From contig NZ_VFAH01000008.1 in NCBI RefSeq assembly GCF_008929045.1, positions 62,001-126,000 on the forward strand: a DNA stretch of 64,000 bases. Direction: 5' to 3'. Each line of letters opens with the position of its first letter. The first letter of the stretch is position 1. Below are positions 54,655 through 62,723 of this stretch, piece by piece. Under the pieces are notes generated by a model, which searched no databases, was not told where the DNA came from, and saw nothing but the letters and a program-made list of their open reading frames with translations. Source of the DNA: Noviherbaspirillum aerium (GTDB taxonomy: Bacteria > Pseudomonadota > Gammaproteobacteria > Burkholderiales > Burkholderiaceae_D). The position numbers and the translations under genes were made by a program.

Positions 54655-55425
54655 TCAAGCCAAGCCTGTCGCTCTCGCGTTGCGTTCGCGTTCCAGCTTC
54701 GTGATATAGCGCTGCACCGCAGCCTCTGTCGCCGAAGGCGGATTGACGAACATGCAGCCCAGCTTGCGTATCGATTTCCCGGTAGTCAGCGAGAGCTCAT
54801 GCGAATTCCTGATCTGCAGGTCAACGACCAGGGCGGTGGTGCCAGGGAGGTCGATCCGGCAGCCCTTGTAGACCTTGCCGATGGTGTTGTCGAGAAGCTT
54901 CTTCTCGTCGATGACGCCGATGCCGCCGCCGCTGATGTCCTTGACGGTCACGACAGCCGTGGTTGCCGCCTTGCCGGAAGCTTCATCCTCGGGAATGCGC
55001 ACCGTGCAGCGTAACGGGTTCGCCACCGGAGTCGGCACGCGATAGTGCTCGCGGCGCTGCAGGCGGATGAGAACGGCCGGCACGGGAATGGACAAGGCCG
55101 GCATGTCCTCGAAAATGCATTCCGTGACGTCATTGGAAAAGAAGATGATGCGGATATTGTCGAGCAAGGTTTCGAATGAAACATTGTCGCTCTCAAGGAT
55201 GCGCTGATTGACGAGATTGCTCGGCGCGCGGTCGATCACGACGGTGCCGTCTTCATCATTGACCTCCAGCACCGAGGTGACGACGGCTTCCGCGCCGCCG
55301 TTGATCTGCATGCTGACCAGCTGACCGCGCTCCTGCATGGCGCGCATGAGGCTCAGGATCTCGCGCCGGGAATGGATCTGGTACGGACTGACGTCTTCTG
55401 TGCCGAACTTCGTGTTGAATGCCAT
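54655..55425 (-). CDS. ycgR: Flagellar brake protein YcgR-like (cyclic di-GMP-binding PilZ)
   Basis: A 256-residue protein: an N-terminal YcgR domain (about 10-120) and a C-terminal PilZ domain with the cyclic di-GMP-binding Arg pair at Arg125 and Arg129 (QRREHYRV) and D163-I-S-G-G-G (KDISGGGIGV). When loaded with cyclic di-GMP it slows the motor by binding FliG/MotA. It is the last gene of the fliD operon, so it is probably FliA-controlled. Both key binding motifs are intact. Confidence 0.93.
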   Translation of the reverse strand: MAFNTKFGTEDVSPYQIHSRREILSLMRAMQERGQLVSMQINGGAEAVVTSVLEVNDEDGTVVIDRAPSNLVNQRILESDNVSFETLLDNIRIIFFSNDVTECIFEDMPALSIPVPAVLIRLQRREHYRVPTPVANPLRCTVRIPEDEASGKAATTAVVTVKDISGGGIGVIDEKKLLDNTIGKVYKGCRIDLPGTTALVVDLQIRNSHELSLTTGKSIRKLGCMFVNPPSATEAAVQRYITKLERERNARATGLA

Positions 55426-55447
55426 GGAACTCTGCTAATAAGTGAAA

Positions 55448-55747
55448 CTAGGGACGGGGATGCGGTCCTTTGTCTCCAGTATGTGAAATTGCGTCGATAT
55501 GGTAAAGCCATGCGAGCAATTCCGCCACAACTCTGTAGAGCGCCGGCGGAATATTGCGGTCGAGATCGACCTGCATCAGCAGGGCCACCAGCTCTTTTGA
55601 TTCATGCACGAATACGCCATGTTCCTTGGCGCGCCGGATGATCTCCTCGGCAATCAGGCCGCGCCCCTTGGCCACGACCTTGGGCGCCGAGTCGCCCGCC
55701 TGGTAGGCGAGGGCAACCGCGTTCGGCGGCAGGCTAGGCTTGCTCAT
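55448..55747 (-). CDS. Free FlhB C-terminal domain homologue (FlhX/FhlB type)
   Basis: A 99-residue protein corresponding to the FlhB fragment made by autocleavage. It begins PPNAVALAYQAGDSAPKVVAKGRGLIAEEIIRRAKEHGVFVHE, which aligns with FlhB right behind its NPTH site; the Asn-Pro-Thr-His itself is missing. It lacks all membrane helices. It may stand in for or compete with the cleaved C-terminal part of FlhB in substrate switching; Helicobacter FlhX is a known parallel. It overlaps the second FliK gene by 14 bases, suggesting they work together. Confidence 0.85.
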   Translation of the reverse strand: MSKPSLPPNAVALAYQAGDSAPKVVAKGRGLIAEEIIRRAKEHGVFVHESKELVALLMQVDLDRNIPPALYRVVAELLAWLYHIDAISHTGDKGPHPRP

Positions 55748-56894
55748 CGCGTTTCACCAAAAAGGAGTCGAGAGAGGCGCCGGAGGCTTCGATGCGCTCC
55801 GTCAGGCCGGGACCATGCCGGCGCAGGAATTCCACCGTCGCGTCATCGGCTGCCTCTACATGTACCTGCACGCTGTTGCCGACGAGACGGATGCTCGCCG
55901 AAACGCCGCCGAGATGAGGCAGTTCGAATCGCACCTTGCTGTTCCAGACCGGTTCCTGGATGCCTGCGGGTGACCGTTCCGGGGCATCTTCGCTGACTTC
56001 CCATTCCATCGGCTGGCCCGGCCACAACTCCCCGTGCCAGCGTACCTGCTGGGTTTCCAGGGTATTGAGCTGCAGGCTGATCATGCGCGCGGCTTCCGGA
56101 TCAAGGGCCGGCGCCATCATGTCGGTGCGTGCCAAGACATCGGCATCGGTGCGCACGGTGGAAGGAACTATCATTTGCACGTCGCGCATCAGAAGGGCAA
56201 GTTTTTCGCCCGCGCCTCCGGATTCCCGCATTTGCGCCGCGATCTGAACCGCACTGGTGCTCGATGGCTGCCGGGGCAACTCCGGCTTGTCCTGCGGACG
56301 GTTTGTTTGCGATGCTTGCGGTTCGCGCGACAGGTCGGAAAGGCTGCGTGTACCTTTGACCCATTCGTGCAGATGCGATTCGTAAAATAGTCCGCTATGG
56401 TCCAGTCCATCCTGCAATGCGTCGGCGAAGCGTTGCGGATCGGAAGATGGCGCGGCAAGCAGCGGTTGCCGTGCTTCTACCGCAGCCGGCTTGCCCTGCT
56501 GCTCGGCGGAATGGAGTGCCTGTCCGATCAGGCGGGCGGCACTGCTCAGCGTGGCCGGCGCACTACCGCCTTGCTGGGTCAGAAGAAAAGTCGGGCGCGG
56601 CTCCTTTGCAATGAATACCATCGGCAGTACGTCGCCAGTCCTGGTTCCTTGCGGTAGCGCCATGCGGGCAGTGGTGTCCGCGATCTTGACGAGAAAGGTC
56701 CCGTCATCGAGCATCCCGTCGACGAGAGCCTGCAGTTCCTTGCCGATCGCGATTTGAGTTAGCCGCCTGAAAACGTCCTGCCGTGCGTCGCCGGAAGGCG
56801 CGACGCTGGTTGTCGGAACGACAGGGGAAGGCGACGTGGACGAACTGAGATCGGTCCGCGGCCTGGACGAAGTAAGGTCAGCCCGCGGCAGCAT
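55734..56894 (-). CDS. Second FliK-like hook-length control family protein
   Basis: A 386-residue protein: a Ser/Arg/Pro-rich N-terminus, a variable middle with Ala/Gln-rich stretches, and a C-terminal FliK-type domain (about 285-365: WPGQPMEWEVSEDAPE, VRFELPHLGGVSASIRLVGNSVQVHVEA). It differs from FliK at 47176. The gene overlaps the free FlhB C-terminal domain gene; a joint role in export switching is likely. The start at 56894 is chosen because it lies 5 bases after the fliT stop. Confidence 0.8.
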   Translation of the reverse strand: MLPRADLTSSRPRTDLSSSTSPSPVVPTTSVAPSGDARQDVFRRLTQIAIGKELQALVDGMLDDGTFLVKIADTTARMALPQGTRTGDVLPMVFIAKEPRPTFLLTQQGGSAPATLSSAARLIGQALHSAEQQGKPAAVEARQPLLAAPSSDPQRFADALQDGLDHSGLFYESHLHEWVKGTRSLSDLSREPQASQTNRPQDKPELPRQPSSTSAVQIAAQMRESGGAGEKLALLMRDVQMIVPSTVRTDADVLARTDMMAPALDPEAARMISLQLNTLETQQVRWHGELWPGQPMEWEVSEDAPERSPAGIQEPVWNSKVRFELPHLGGVSASIRLVGNSVQVHVEAADDATVEFLRRHGPGLTERIEASGASLDSFLVKRDEQA

Positions 56895-56899
56895 GATGC

Positions 56900-57238
56900 T
56901 TAACTGCTCTGATTGGCACCGTAGGCCTGGACAAGCTTGCGCTCGGTGCCGGTGCTTTTCATCATTGCCGACAGGCGCGCCATCCATGGCTCGGTGATGT
57001 CGCGAATCTGGCGGTCATCTTCAAGGATCTTCTTGATGATTCGCGTCTTCTGCTCACGGGCGGTCGGCGTCAGCGGCTCGCGCGGCCGGTCGTTCATCTT
57101 GATGATCTCGACCTGGCTCGAGCAGCGCGACTCGAGCTCAGCCAAGTGTTCCCAGTTGCCGGTCTTGGCCGCAGCCAGCATCTGGTCCGTAATATCGGCG
57201 ACGGTCTCGTACAGGGAAATGATGTCTTGGTTATCCAT
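56900..57238 (-). CDS. fliT: FliD export chaperone FliT
   Basis: A 112-residue all-helical protein following fliS by 5 bases, with the FliT pattern ISLYETVADITDQMLAAAKTGNWEHLAELESRCSSQVEIIK and a C-terminal helix. FliT escorts FliD and, in enterobacteria, also represses FlhDC. Sequence conservation is low in this family; position in fliD-fliS-fliT supports the call. Confidence 0.87.
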   Translation of the reverse strand: MDNQDIISLYETVADITDQMLAAAKTGNWEHLAELESRCSSQVEIIKMNDRPREPLTPTAREQKTRIIKKILEDDRQIRDITEPWMARLSAMMKSTGTERKLVQAYGANQSS

Positions 57239-57243
57239 GTTGA

Positions 57244-57732
57244 TCAGGCTTTCGCTAAACGGGAGGGCGCTTGCGGGGCGAGCGGGTCGTAGGCTTGTGC
57301 TTTAGTAGGAACAGCCGTCTGTGGTTGACTACCATTCACTGTCGCAGGATTGATTTCTTCCCATGCACTTTTTAGTCCCTTGAGCAGTTGGTGGACTTCT
57401 TCCAATACTTGCACTTGGTTTTTCAGATTGGCAATGAGAAGTCGGCTGCTCATGTATTCGTAGAGTGCGTCAAGGTTCAAGGCAATTTCACCACCGATAC
57501 TCTTGTCGAGACTTGCACGTAGTCCATTGTCAATAATGGAAATTGCCTTCGAAATCGCCAGACCTTTCTGAGCGACGTCCCCTGCCTGTAAATGTTGAAT
57601 TGCGGACGCTATTGCTACCATTGCGCCTTCAAAAAGCATTACGACCAGTTTATGTGGGCTAGCTGCGGCCACGCCAGTCTCGATGCCAATATTTGCATAG
57701 GCATTTGCGCCTTTGGTGGATGATCCGAACAT
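57244..57732 (-). CDS. fliS: Flagellin export chaperone FliS
   Basis: A 162-residue helical protein: ANAYANIGIETGVAAASPHKLVVMLFEGAMVAIASAIQHLQAGDVAQKGLAISKAISIIDNGLRASLD is the flagellin-binding core. It has an extra C-terminal 35-residue Pro/Ala-rich tail beyond the usual 130 or so. It binds the FliC C-terminus and prevents early polymerisation. It starts 18 bases after fliD. Confidence 0.95.
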   Translation of the reverse strand: MFGSSTKGANAYANIGIETGVAAASPHKLVVMLFEGAMVAIASAIQHLQAGDVAQKGLAISKAISIIDNGLRASLDKSIGGEIALNLDALYEYMSSRLLIANLKNQVQVLEEVHQLLKGLKSAWEEINPATVNGSQPQTAVPTKAQAYDPLAPQAPSRLAKA

Positions 57733-57750
57733 TTCCTATAGATCCTTTTA

Positions 57751-60327
57751 TTACGACGAAGACAACGAGGAAAGGCTCGCCAACTGCTGTGAGAGATAGC
57801 TGCTGGTCTGATTCATGCTCGATAATAACGTGTCGAGTGCAGTGAACTGAGCACGATAGCGTGCCTCGGTAGCTTCAAGGCGTTGACTGAGTGCATTGCG
57901 TGCCTTCCCGATGTCTTTAATACTTGTGTTTAAACCTGAGGTGCGGCTGGAAATTAGTCCGTCTGCTCCAACGTATGTGTTCATCAGACCGCCAAGTCGA
58001 TCAGCGTAGCCGCGCGAAAAGGTGACAGTGCCACGATCGCCACCACTAGTGCCAGCAATAAGTATTTTCAGGCCATCAGCGGACGTTCCAGCAGCACCAG
58101 TAAGTTCTTGTCCGGAGCCGGTTGCTGCTGCTCCACCAATAGTTCCAGCTACATCTTTTCCTGTATCGCTCAGGGACGCTGCACCCAATAGTGTGGTGAT
58201 ACTCGTTCCGGCCTCATCGGCAATTTCTACTTTAGAGACGGACCCGTAACGCTTGGATACTATACCTAGATGACCATTTTCATCTACGCTTACGGTCACT
58301 CCGACGCCAGTAGAACTGAATGCCGAAGTTCCGTTAATTGCAGACTGAAGCATGGCCGCCAGCCGGGAGCTGGTATAGCTGCCAGCACTTAGCGAGACCG
58401 TTGCACTCTTGTCATCCAATGTAAGCTTTATCCGGGTTCCGGAGGCAATCGTAACTGGGGAGGCGTTCAAATCCACCGTACCCGTCACCATTGCTCGCTC
58501 TGCCGGCTGTGTGATATTGACAGCGTACTTACCGGCCTTAGTTGCGCTGGTAGAAGTGACAAAGCTCGTCAGGCTATCAGAGGAATTGCCTATTGCCGAG
58601 AACAGCGCAGCGATATCACTGAAATTGTTTGTTACTGCCTTTTGCAGCTTTGTTGAATCTACTGCCAGTGTGCCATCCTTTTGGAACGCCACACCAATAT
58701 CCGAAAGCGTATTTACGGCACTGCCGCTCAGCTCCCCGATCGCGGCGGTCATCATCTGGCGCACGCCCGTCTGTATAGTACGTGCGGTCGAGTCGCCGAG
58801 TAAAATGCCACCCTGTTTAGTTTCCGCGTTATATGAGGTAAGGCTTTTTAACGTCTTGTCGATGTCGTTGTATGCCTTGACGAAGGCATTGACAGCGGCA
58901 TTCACGGAATTGGTGTCGCGCGATACAGTCAGAGAAGTTGAGCCAGTCTTATTCAGGTTCAGTGTTACGCCTTGAATCGCATCGGAAAGTGTCTTGGCTG
59001 GACTTGTTATCGATATACCATTCACTGTAAGCGCAGTATTTTTTGCCGCGCTGGTTTCAGTCATCTTTTGCGCCGAGGCAATGCCTGGATCGTAGTTCAG
59101 CAATTCCTTGAGCGCGTCGTCTCCATCAACAGAGATCTTCATGCTCGATGTTTCGCCAGTCTTGTTCGATGTTAGTACCAGTCGGTAAGGCTGGGCGCTG
59201 CCGTCGGAGACGATGGAAGCAGTTACCCCGATACTAGCCTTATTGATGGCATCCCTGATGCCTTGCAATGACCGGTTGCTATTGTCAATCGTGATGCTGG
59301 TTGACGCCTGCAATGCATCCTGTGCAAAAGCGCTGTTGCTATAAATGCCATTGATCGCTGCGGCTCCTGCGGTAAAGCCTGCGAGTGAAGGGTCAGACCC
59401 GCCAATAGTCACATTGGCAGGAGTAAGCACCACTGAACTGGTGAAGACTTTGCTGGGGCCGATGCCAACGGTGTCCATGAATCCGCCATTAGCGCCAGCA
59501 CCCGACTCCTGAATTAGAATATTGCCGCCATCATTTCGTGTAAAACGCAATGTGCCGTCAACTGCGGTTCCAGTGAAACTAATGCCAGCGGACTTAAGAC
59601 TGCCAGCAATACTTGAATTCGCCAATTGTGTATCGATGGCCGCAGCGTCTGTGCCCGGTACGCCACCACTGATAATGTTGACGCCGCCAACACTGAGTGA
59701 ATAGTCGTCCGGACCAACAGTGGTAGTGAAAGCTCCCAAGCTGCCTGTGTCGGTGGGTTGGGCTGCAGCGGTGACTCCAGTGGTAGCGCTTGCCAGGTTA
59801 ATTTGGACGGCTAACGCCTTCGCGCTATTGGTAGAGGCACTGGTGGCGATCGTTGTGCCGTTGATAGTCAACGAACCAGCAGCAATTCCACTAGAGGCGA
59901 CAGCTGTGCTTAGGCGTGCCCCAGGAAGGCTAATTGTGCCAAACTGAAAAGTAATGGTGCCGGTGCCAACATCGGAGGTTGCACTAGTGCGGCCGCTCGA
60001 TGTCAGAGTTTGAGCCTGCGCGAGTTGTGTAATATTGAGGTTGTAACTGCCTGGAACAGCTTGACTGTTCGCTGAAACAGAGGCAATCGCAGCATCAGTT
60101 GTGGACGCGGAATACGCTTGAAATTTCGAGGGAGTTGCCAGAGCAGCAATTGCGCTTTGAAAGGAGCTAAGGGCTCCTTTCAGACTGCCATATGCAGACA
60201 GTTTTGATTGGTAGCTCGCTTCTTTTTTTGCGAGGGAAGTCAGTGGCTGAGACTCGACCTGCATGAGTTGCTGGACGATGCTATTGACATCCAGATTCGA
60301 GCCTATGCCTGATGCGGAAAGAGCCAC
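57751..60327 (-). CDS. fliD: Filament cap protein FliD (HAP2), unusually large
   Basis: An 858-residue protein, nearly twice the usual 450-500. The N-terminus (SGIGSNLDVNSIVQQLMQVESQPLTSLAKKEASYQSKLSAYGSLKGALSSFQSAI) and C-terminus (ISSRTSGLNTSIKDIGKARNALSQRLEATEARYRAQFTALDTLLSSMNQTSSYLSQQLASL) are canonical. The extra length is in the middle, where a second copy of the Gly-x-Tyr-x-x-Asn-Ile-Thr-Gln motif (near 600) repeats that at 93-104. The start is a GTG at 60327 behind TAGGAG. It caps the filament and may bind surfaces. First gene of a run to 54655. Confidence 0.95.
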   Translation of the reverse strand: MALSASGIGSNLDVNSIVQQLMQVESQPLTSLAKKEASYQSKLSAYGSLKGALSSFQSAIAALATPSKFQAYSASTTDAAIASVSANSQAVPGSYNLNITQLAQAQTLTSSGRTSATSDVGTGTITFQFGTISLPGARLSTAVASSGIAAGSLTINGTTIATSASTNSAKALAVQINLASATTGVTAAAQPTDTGSLGAFTTTVGPDDYSLSVGGVNIISGGVPGTDAAAIDTQLANSSIAGSLKSAGISFTGTAVDGTLRFTRNDGGNILIQESGAGANGGFMDTVGIGPSKVFTSSVVLTPANVTIGGSDPSLAGFTAGAAAINGIYSNSAFAQDALQASTSITIDNSNRSLQGIRDAINKASIGVTASIVSDGSAQPYRLVLTSNKTGETSSMKISVDGDDALKELLNYDPGIASAQKMTETSAAKNTALTVNGISITSPAKTLSDAIQGVTLNLNKTGSTSLTVSRDTNSVNAAVNAFVKAYNDIDKTLKSLTSYNAETKQGGILLGDSTARTIQTGVRQMMTAAIGELSGSAVNTLSDIGVAFQKDGTLAVDSTKLQKAVTNNFSDIAALFSAIGNSSDSLTSFVTSTSATKAGKYAVNITQPAERAMVTGTVDLNASPVTIASGTRIKLTLDDKSATVSLSAGSYTSSRLAAMLQSAINGTSAFSSTGVGVTVSVDENGHLGIVSKRYGSVSKVEIADEAGTSITTLLGAASLSDTGKDVAGTIGGAAATGSGQELTGAAGTSADGLKILIAGTSGGDRGTVTFSRGYADRLGGLMNTYVGADGLISSRTSGLNTSIKDIGKARNALSQRLEATEARYRAQFTALDTLLSSMNQTSSYLSQQLASLSSLSSS

Positions 60328-60361
60328 GTATGTCTCCTACGAAAGTTGAAACTGTACCCTG

Positions 60362-60388
60362 TTAACGGCAAGCTCAAACCGGACTTGA
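60362..60388 (-). promoter_or_regulatory. Predicted sigma-28 (FliA) promoter of the fliD operon
   Basis: On the minus strand: TCAAGTCC-N11-GCCGTTAA, with the same -10 as the motA promoter. It lies about 35 bases before the fliD start and should drive fliD-fliS-fliT, the second FliK, the free FlhB domain and ycgR. Confidence 0.75.
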
Positions 60389-60426
60389 GAAGGTAAATTA
60401 CGTGCTTATTCCTGAAACGTAAAAGC

Positions 60427-60804
60427 TCAGGCTTGTTGTTTGATCAGCAATCCCTGGAGTGCGTGATCTAGCGCTTTTGATATCTCCAGCGCTTCTTCTG
60501 ACGGGATTTGGCGCAATACTTCGCCGCTGGTTCGATCAACTACCTTGACCACCATGCGCTCGCTATCCTGGTCGACGGCAAATTCAATATTCTGGGATTT
60601 GGTTTGCAAGGTTTTGTTAATGTTTTTTACCGCTTCGGACAATTCCCCCATGCTAGGCACTGCTCCCGGCTGCTGTACGGCAGTAACACTGGTTTGCACA
60701 GGAGCAGCGACAGACGTGGCAACCGCAACTGGCTTAGATGACACCCCAACGTCATTGGCAGCAAGGTTAGATTGCAAGTTGCTGCTTATAGGCCGAATTT
60801 CCAT
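60427..60804 (-). CDS. flaG: Flagellar filament-length protein FlaG
   Basis: A 125-residue protein: a disordered N-terminal half (Val/Thr/Ala-rich) and the C-terminal FlaG domain SEAVKNINKTLQTKSQNIEFAVDQDSERMVVKVVDRTSGEVLRQIPSEEALEISKALD. It lies between fliC and fliD, the usual place, and influences filament length in other polar flagellates. The start at 60804 (MEIRPIS) is preferred because GAGG lies before it and the fliC terminator occupies the sequence upstream. Confidence 0.93.
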   Translation of the reverse strand: MEIRPISSNLQSNLAANDVGVSSKPVAVATSVAAPVQTSVTAVQQPGAVPSMGELSEAVKNINKTLQTKSQNIEFAVDQDSERMVVKVVDRTSGEVLRQIPSEEALEISKALDHALQGLLIKQQA

Positions 60805-60821
60805 GATGTCCTCACAAGGGG

Positions 60822-60851
60822 AAAAACCCGGCCGGGGATACCGGCCGGGTT
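60822..60851 (-). terminator. Rho-independent terminator of fliC
   Basis: AACCCGGCCGG and CCGGCCGGGTT form a perfect 11-bp G+C-rich stem around a 5-base loop, followed on the minus strand by a run of T. It lies 24 bases after the fliC stop and before the flaG start. Confidence 0.9.
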
Positions 60852-60874
60852 GTTGCATGTCCAACGAACTTTAA

Positions 60875-62350
60875 TTAACCGCGGAGCAGACTCAGCACGC
60901 CATTCGGCAATGAATTTGCCTGGGCCAGCATTGCGGTGCCAGCTTGCTGCAGGATCTGCGAACGAGTCATGCTTGCAGTTTCTGCGGCAAAGTCCGCGTC
61001 CATGATTCGGCTACGCGCACCGGACATGTTTTCAGATGTTGTCTGCAGATTTGCGATGACTGATGTGAACCGGTTCTGTACGGCACCGAGGTCAGCGCGG
61101 GTGCTGTTGATCGATGACATCGCAGCATCGATGACCTTCAGGGCGTCTTGAGCGCCTTTTGCGCTTGAGATGTCAATTAGCGAAACCGATTCGAACGAGC
61201 TGGTGTTAGTACCGGCTGTTTCAAAGATTTCTTCACTTGCATTTGCAGTCGTAATACGGCCTTTGCTGCTGTTCAATTCAATGGTGCCGACTTTAACGGC
61301 ATCGACATCGGCAGCCTCGTCAAGGGTAGTGCCACCAAATTTTATGGTTTCATCACTGGCTGCACCAGCTGCATGTGCGAAATTTTCTATAACGATATCG
61401 TCGCCATCCGCATTCTTTAGCGTAATTGAGTCCTTCTTGCCATTGTCAGTAAATGTTGCAGTCACTCCGCTGTTAGAGCCATTGATTGCTGCAACTAAGG
61501 ACGTCAGGTCAGAAGTATCAGTAACTGTGGCGCTAATCGACTTGCCGTTGAGGTCAAAGGTGACTGCACCTGCAGCGCTCAGATCACTTAGTTCCACACT
61601 ATTGCTGGCCTGAGCGGTTACGCCAATGCCAGTTCCAGCGGTGTTTATGGCAGCTGCGATATCCTTGGCGCTGGCGTCGCCAGCATAAGTGATTGCTGCA
61701 GTTGTGCCTGCATCGGTAGAAATAGTGAACGCGTCTGCTGCTGTCATTGCGGTAACACCATTAGTAGCGGCGCCAGACACAACTTTACCGGTGATAGCAG
61801 TGGCTCCAGCGCCACTTTCAGCAACTAAGTTATGGCGACCGAGGCCAGTCGAGCGTGCATCACTGATGGAGGCGACTTTGATGGTTTGGCCAGAGTTAGC
61901 GCCAACCTGGAAATCTTGGTCGGCGAATGAGCCGTCAAGTAAGTTCAATCCATTGAACTGAGTCTGGCTACCGACGCGAGTTATTTCGGAAGCTAACTGT
62001 GTAACTTCAGCCTGAAGGGCTGCCCGGTCAGATGCGCTGTTGGTGGCGTTCGCCGACTGTACGGCCAATTCGCGAATACGCTGCAAGTTGTTGCCAATTT
62101 CACCGAGTGCGCCTTCAGCTGTCTGGGCCAGTGAGATGCCATCGTTCGCATTACGAGCCGCCTGATTCATGCCACGGATTTGCGAGGTCATGCGATCGGA
62201 AATCGCCAGACCTGCCGCATCGTCCTTTGCGCTATTGATACGCAGACCGGAAGACAGGCGTTGCAGTGAAGTTTGCAGAGCCCCTTGTGATGAGCTCAAT
62301 GCACGTTGGGAGTTGAGTGATGCTACGTTGGTATTGATATACGAGGCCAT
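60875..62350 (-). CDS. fliC: Flagellin FliC
   Basis: A 491-residue flagellin with conserved D0/D1 ends: MASYINTNVASLNSQRALSSSQGALQTSLQRLSSGLRINSAKDDAAGLAISDRMTSQIRGM and RSQILQQAGTAMLAQANSLPNGVLSLLRG. The variable middle (about 170-380) contains two flagellin-IN type units (AKDIAAAINTAGTGIGVTAQ and TSLVAAINGSNSGVTATFTD). Only this one flagellin gene is seen. It has AGGAG before the ATG, two sigma-28 promoters and a strong terminator, so it is a single-gene transcript at high level. Confidence 0.98.
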   Translation of the reverse strand: MASYINTNVASLNSQRALSSSQGALQTSLQRLSSGLRINSAKDDAAGLAISDRMTSQIRGMNQAARNANDGISLAQTAEGALGEIGNNLQRIRELAVQSANATNSASDRAALQAEVTQLASEITRVGSQTQFNGLNLLDGSFADQDFQVGANSGQTIKVASISDARSTGLGRHNLVAESGAGATAITGKVVSGAATNGVTAMTAADAFTISTDAGTTAAITYAGDASAKDIAAAINTAGTGIGVTAQASNSVELSDLSAAGAVTFDLNGKSISATVTDTSDLTSLVAAINGSNSGVTATFTDNGKKDSITLKNADGDDIVIENFAHAAGAASDETIKFGGTTLDEAADVDAVKVGTIELNSSKGRITTANASEEIFETAGTNTSSFESVSLIDISSAKGAQDALKVIDAAMSSINSTRADLGAVQNRFTSVIANLQTTSENMSGARSRIMDADFAAETASMTRSQILQQAGTAMLAQANSLPNGVLSLLRG

Positions 62351-62449
62351 AGTATTTCTCCTAATTTGAAGGGGGCCGAATCATTCCGGTTTGAGTTTTT
62401 CAACTCCGGTTCATGGCTGTAACATCCATTTGAACCTCTGTTGATATCT

Positions 62450-62476
62450 TTATCGGATGGGTCTGAAAAAGCTTTA
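62450..62476 (-). promoter_or_regulatory. Predicted sigma-28 (FliA) promoter of fliC, proximal
   Basis: On the minus strand: TAAAGCTT-N11-TCCGATAA, matching 7 of 8 bases in each box. It lies about 100 bases before the fliC start. One of the best matches in the window. Confidence 0.85.
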
Positions 62477-62531
62477 GGATTTTTTTCCAATTATTTTTCA
62501 GATCCATCCGAACTCTTGCCGGATGCCTGAT

Positions 62532-62558
62532 TCTTCGGCCGCCCTGGAAAAATCTTTA
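62532..62558 (-). promoter_or_regulatory. Predicted sigma-28 (FliA) promoter of fliC, distal
   Basis: On the minus strand: TAAAGATT-N11-GCCGAAGA, matching 7 of 8 and 6 of 8. It lies 82 bases upstream of the proximal site with the same spacer length. Confidence 0.6.
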
Positions 62559-62631
62559 GTGCCATTGAGGGATTTTCCGCCGATTTCGTGGGTGAGGGCG
62601 CATAACCACAGGCAGGAAAGGGCGGATTCCT

Positions 62632-62662
62632 GAAAAGAAAAGGGGCAACGCCTGTTGCCCCT
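62632..62662 (-). terminator. Rho-independent terminator of the decarboxylase gene
   Basis: AGGGGCAAC and GTTGCCCCT form a perfect 9-bp stem with a 4-base loop at 62641-62662; on the minus strand it is followed by a T-rich run (TTTCTTTTC). It separates the decarboxylase transcript from fliC. Confidence 0.85.
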
Positions 62663-62723
62663 ACAGTTCTGAAAATATATGCCGTTAAAGCGGCTTCAGC
62701 ACGTCATCCTGGCCACGAGCGTC

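Larger units (their letters stand above)
62351..62723 (-). other. Upstream region of fliC
   Basis: This stretch of 373 bases has no gene. It holds the fliC leader, two sigma-28 promoters, A/T-rich sequence, and the terminator of the decarboxylase gene at 62632-62662. The two promoter sites share flanking sequence (TTTTTCAGAYCCATCC-like segments appear twice near 62455-62470 and 62493-62511), pointing to a local duplication. Confidence 0.6.
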
